From Nitrososphaerales archaeon TH526 (lineage in GTDB: Archaea; Thermoproteota; Nitrososphaeria; Nitrososphaerales; Nitrososphaeraceae), in the NCBI GenBank assembly GCA_014523665.1, contig JAATVR010000413.1, forward strand, positions 1 through 8,275: DNA of 8,275 nt, in the 5' to 3' direction. The notes below the pieces were generated by a model. That model searched no databases. It saw only the letters and a program-made list of their open reading frames with translations, and was not told the DNA's origin. The position numbers were made by a program, and so were the translations under genes. Every line of letters starts with the position of its first letter. Positions within the stretch are counted from its first letter, which is position 1. Shown here one piece after another: positions 7,116-8,275 of the stretch.

Positions 7116-7265
7116 ATGGCTTGCAATATGCAAGAAATTCAAAAAGTGACTTGTAGTTCATGCGGGACAACATTCGTAGCAGAGAGTGCAACAGCAACTT
7201 TGTGTCCATCATGTTCTGCAAATCAAGAACACCACCAACACAGTGGCTGTGGTTGTGGACATTGA
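7116..7265 (+). CDS. Zinc-ribbon miniprotein with His/Cys-rich tail
   Basis: A 49-residue protein with CSSC at 13-16 and CPSC at 30-33 (spacing C-x2-C-x13-C-x2-C), a classical zinc ribbon able to hold one Zn2+. It is followed by a short tail HHQHSGCGCGH (39-49) offering four more His and two more Cys, which could bind a second metal. No membrane segment. Function is not known; candidates are a nucleic-acid or protein adaptor or a metal-handling protein. ATG at 7116 is preferred; an in-frame GTG at 7110 is an alternative. The gene is 30 nt after the His-rich remnant ORF, has its own TATA-like box, and ends in a hairpin plus T-tract. The CxxC pairs and intact flanks make it one of the few apparently functional genes in the right half. 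Confidence 0.75.
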   Translation: MACNMQEIQKVTCSSCGTTFVAESATATLCPSCSANQEHHQHSGCGCGH

Positions 7266-7292
7266 CGTAAACTGTGTCCATTTTTTTGTTTT
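7256..7292 (+). terminator. Hairpin plus T-tract terminator
   Basis: TGGACA (7256-7261) pairs with TGTCCA (7275-7280) around a 13-nt loop, followed directly by a run of seven T and more T-rich DNA to about 7292. The hairpin overlaps the last codons and stop of the zinc-ribbon gene. The T-run alone suits archaeal intrinsic termination. Confidence 0.6.
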
Positions 7293-7295
7293 ATC

Positions 7296-7327
7296 AATAA
7301 TTCAAGCTAGCTTGACACTTAATTATT
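7296..7327. repeat. Nested palindrome
   Basis: TCAAGCTAGCTTGA at 7302-7315 is a perfect 14-bp palindrome. It is framed by inverted arms AATAATT (7296-7302) and AATTATT (7321-7327). It could be a regulator-binding site or part of the termination region. Confidence 0.7.
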
Positions 7328-7426
7328 TGGTAAGTTTGAATATGTCGATTAGGCGTTAGTCTATCGACTGGCTTGGTACATACATTTTCGCCGGGTCGCC
7401 TAGTCCCGCTGATTGATTAGCCGTTT

Positions 7427-7456
7427 GATCTTAGCCCAGAAGATCTTAGCCCAGAA
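7427..7456 (+). repeat. 15-bp perfect tandem repeat, two copies
   Basis: GATCTTAGCCCAGAA occurs twice in succession (7427-7441, 7442-7456). In the frame of the mini-ORF that follows it encodes DLSPE twice. The core TTAGCCCAG also occurs inverted at 7506-7514. Confidence 0.9.
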
Positions 7457-7474
7457 CAGATTAAGATCGGTATA

Positions 7475-7564
7475 ATGCTCTTTGTAGTCTTGATAGCTAT
7501 GTCGACTGGGCTAATAGCTACAACGGGTAAATCTTGGTGTAAACGGTCGTATACAATCTTGTAA
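7475..7564 (+). CDS. Possible one-helix membrane mini-ORF or remnant
   Basis: ATG at 7475 opens 29 codons: MLFVVLIAMSTGLIATTGK followed by SWCKRSYTIL and TAA. The first 18 residues would make one transmembrane helix or signal anchor with a short basic tail. The frame stays open upstream to a TAG at 7418-7420 and reads DLSPEDLSPEQIKIGI just before the ATG, which looks protein-like. So this could be a fragment of a longer membrane protein whose start was lost, or a genuine tiny protein. No family is recognised. Confidence 0.3.
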   Translation: MLFVVLIAMSTGLIATTGKSWCKRSYTIL

Positions 7565-7646
7565 ACATAAAGCTATCGAGATGTTCGCAAAATGTAAACA
7601 ACTCTGACCGTTAACGTCGTTCAATCCACCTTTCACGCTCAGAGCT

Positions 7647-7727
7647 GTTGAACGCTAGGGTTGAACAAGATTGTCTAATACATCGTTCAAGACTTTCCCT
7701 TATGTACCCTGTTCAACAGCGTTCAAC
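7647..7727. repeat. Long inverted repeat of GTTGAAC units
   Basis: GTTGAACGCT (7647-7656) is the exact reverse complement of 7718-7727, and the next unit GTTGAAC (7660-7666) that of 7711-7717. This gives 17 potential base pairs with a 3-nt bulge around a 44-nt loop. More GTTCAA or GTTAAC units lie at 7610-7615, 7619-7624, 7685-7690 and 7794-7799. Function unknown. Confidence 0.75.
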
Positions 7728-8208
7728 TTATCTACTAGAACAATTTTATAGGCATGTGAGTCGCATTTTTCCTACTCAACGCAAGGTGAACTTGTTAACA
7801 AAAGAACATGACCAATCACATTTGGAATGAAAATATTTGGATTCATTGCATACTCCAGAACAGTCTATTGAGAATAGATAGTAGCAGAAAAAGTGTGTCG
7901 GATCTGCCTAAGCCTGTAACTTGAACACTATAGACCATTCTTCTGACTCTGGACTGGCTATTAGCATACTAGTTTTGTTGCAATTGTCTTCCAGGTAAAC
8001 GGCATCAACGGACAGAAACACTAAGTGCTCTGTATATAGTTGACAACTAGACAAAAACAAAGGCAGATATTGCATAAGCATACTACGGCTTAGCCCTTCG
8101 AGCGTCGCTTGTAATCAGGATCTTTAAGTAGCTCTGAAAAAAATTAAGCCCAAAATGCTTTATGGGGACAAGCCACATTAGCGATGGGCTGAAATCGACC
8201 TTATTGGT

Positions 8209-8275
8209 ATGTCAAATATAGCAAGATTCAAATTTATTTATTACCTAACTGATGAAGATATGGCTAGAAAGATGG
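8209..8275 (+). CDS. Possible start of an unidentified gene (cut by window edge)
   Basis: ATG at 8209 opens a frame that stays open to the right edge, starting MSNIARFKFIYYLTDEDMAR. The mix of basic, aromatic and acidic residues is protein-like, but only 22 codons are visible, so neither coding status nor function can be judged. Confidence 0.3.
   Translation, partial: MSNIARFKFIYYLTDEDMARKM

Larger units (their letters stand above)
7266..8208. other. Repeat-rich region without a convincing gene
   Basis: About 940 nt in which I can support no full gene, tRNA, rRNA or CRISPR array. It contains the terminator and palindrome near 7256-7327, an imperfect inverted repeat (7347-7355 with 7397-7405), a 15-bp tandem repeat (7427-7456), a small hydrophobic ORF (7475-7564), a cluster of GTTCAAC-type inverted repeats (7610-7799) and a 13-bp palindrome (8037-8049). 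A 60-codon ORF at 7648-7830 begins with TTG inside the inverted repeat and has no recognisable motif. It reads as non-coding or long-decayed DNA. Confidence 0.5.

Noticed and set aside
7087..7281. 64-codon minus-strand ORF
   Set aside because: Antisense to the zinc-ribbon gene, whose CxxC pairs give stronger support.
7610..7640. tRNA T-arm-like string GTTCAATCC
   Set aside because: No flanking complementary stem, acceptor pairing or anticodon arm could be found around it on either strand.
7610..7799. CRISPR array from repeated GTTCAA units
   Set aside because: Units are only 6-10 bp, irregularly spaced and in both orientations, with no uniform spacers.
7648..7830. 60-codon plus-strand ORF starting at TTG
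   Set aside because: Starts inside the GTTGAAC inverted repeat and has no start-site signal or family motif; a decayed gene cannot be excluded.
8147..8190. AGCCCA/TGGGCT inverted repeat before the right-edge ORF
   Set aside because: Six-base arms 32 nt apart are easily expected by chance.

Overview
The window looks archaeal, most likely from the Nitrososphaeria (Thaumarchaeota; ammonia-oxidising or related soil lineage). The evidence is two archaeal-type aminoacyl-tRNA synthetases, a helix-turn-helix protein of a type I associate with Nitrososphaerales, TATA-like rather than sigma-type upstream elements, a CxxC/CxxC zinc-ribbon miniprotein and moderately AT-rich DNA. The lineage is inferred from protein character only, with no database search.

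Left half (1-4812, minus strand): alanyl-tRNA synthetase (alaS, complete, TTG start) is followed after 6 nt by leucyl-tRNA synthetase (leuS, first 692 codons, running off the left edge). They look like one operon transcribed leftwards. The two genes share a reading frame and are separated by a single TGA. A TATA-like element lies about 90 nt upstream of alaS, inside a 17-bp sequence that recurs about 380 bp further right.

Right half (4813-8275) has low gene density and looks like a field of decaying genes. In order it holds: a minus-strand coding-like stretch broken by one frameshift (5031-5253); an unrecognised 101-aa plus-strand ORF (5379-5684); a plus-strand degraded gene with an internal gap and a stop (5730-6061); a short HTH protein that may be 3'-truncated (6444-6740); and a 5'-truncated, frameshifted isochorismatase-like hydrolase (about 6761-7085), whose tail is still an open 49-codon His-rich ORF. 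After these comes an apparently intact 49-aa zinc-ribbon miniprotein (7116-7265) with a hairpin plus T-tract terminator. The last kilobase has no convincing gene. It holds palindromes, a tandem repeat encoding DLSPE twice ahead of a one-helix mini-ORF, a cluster of GTTCAAC/GTTGAAC inverted repeats, and possibly the start of a gene at the right edge.

Only alaS and leuS clearly work together (translation). I found no convincing new multi-gene system. The most notable content is the set of broken genes with legible lesions, the shared promoter-like repeat, the HTH/hydrolase junction with a 13-bp direct repeat, and the small Cys/His-rich protein.
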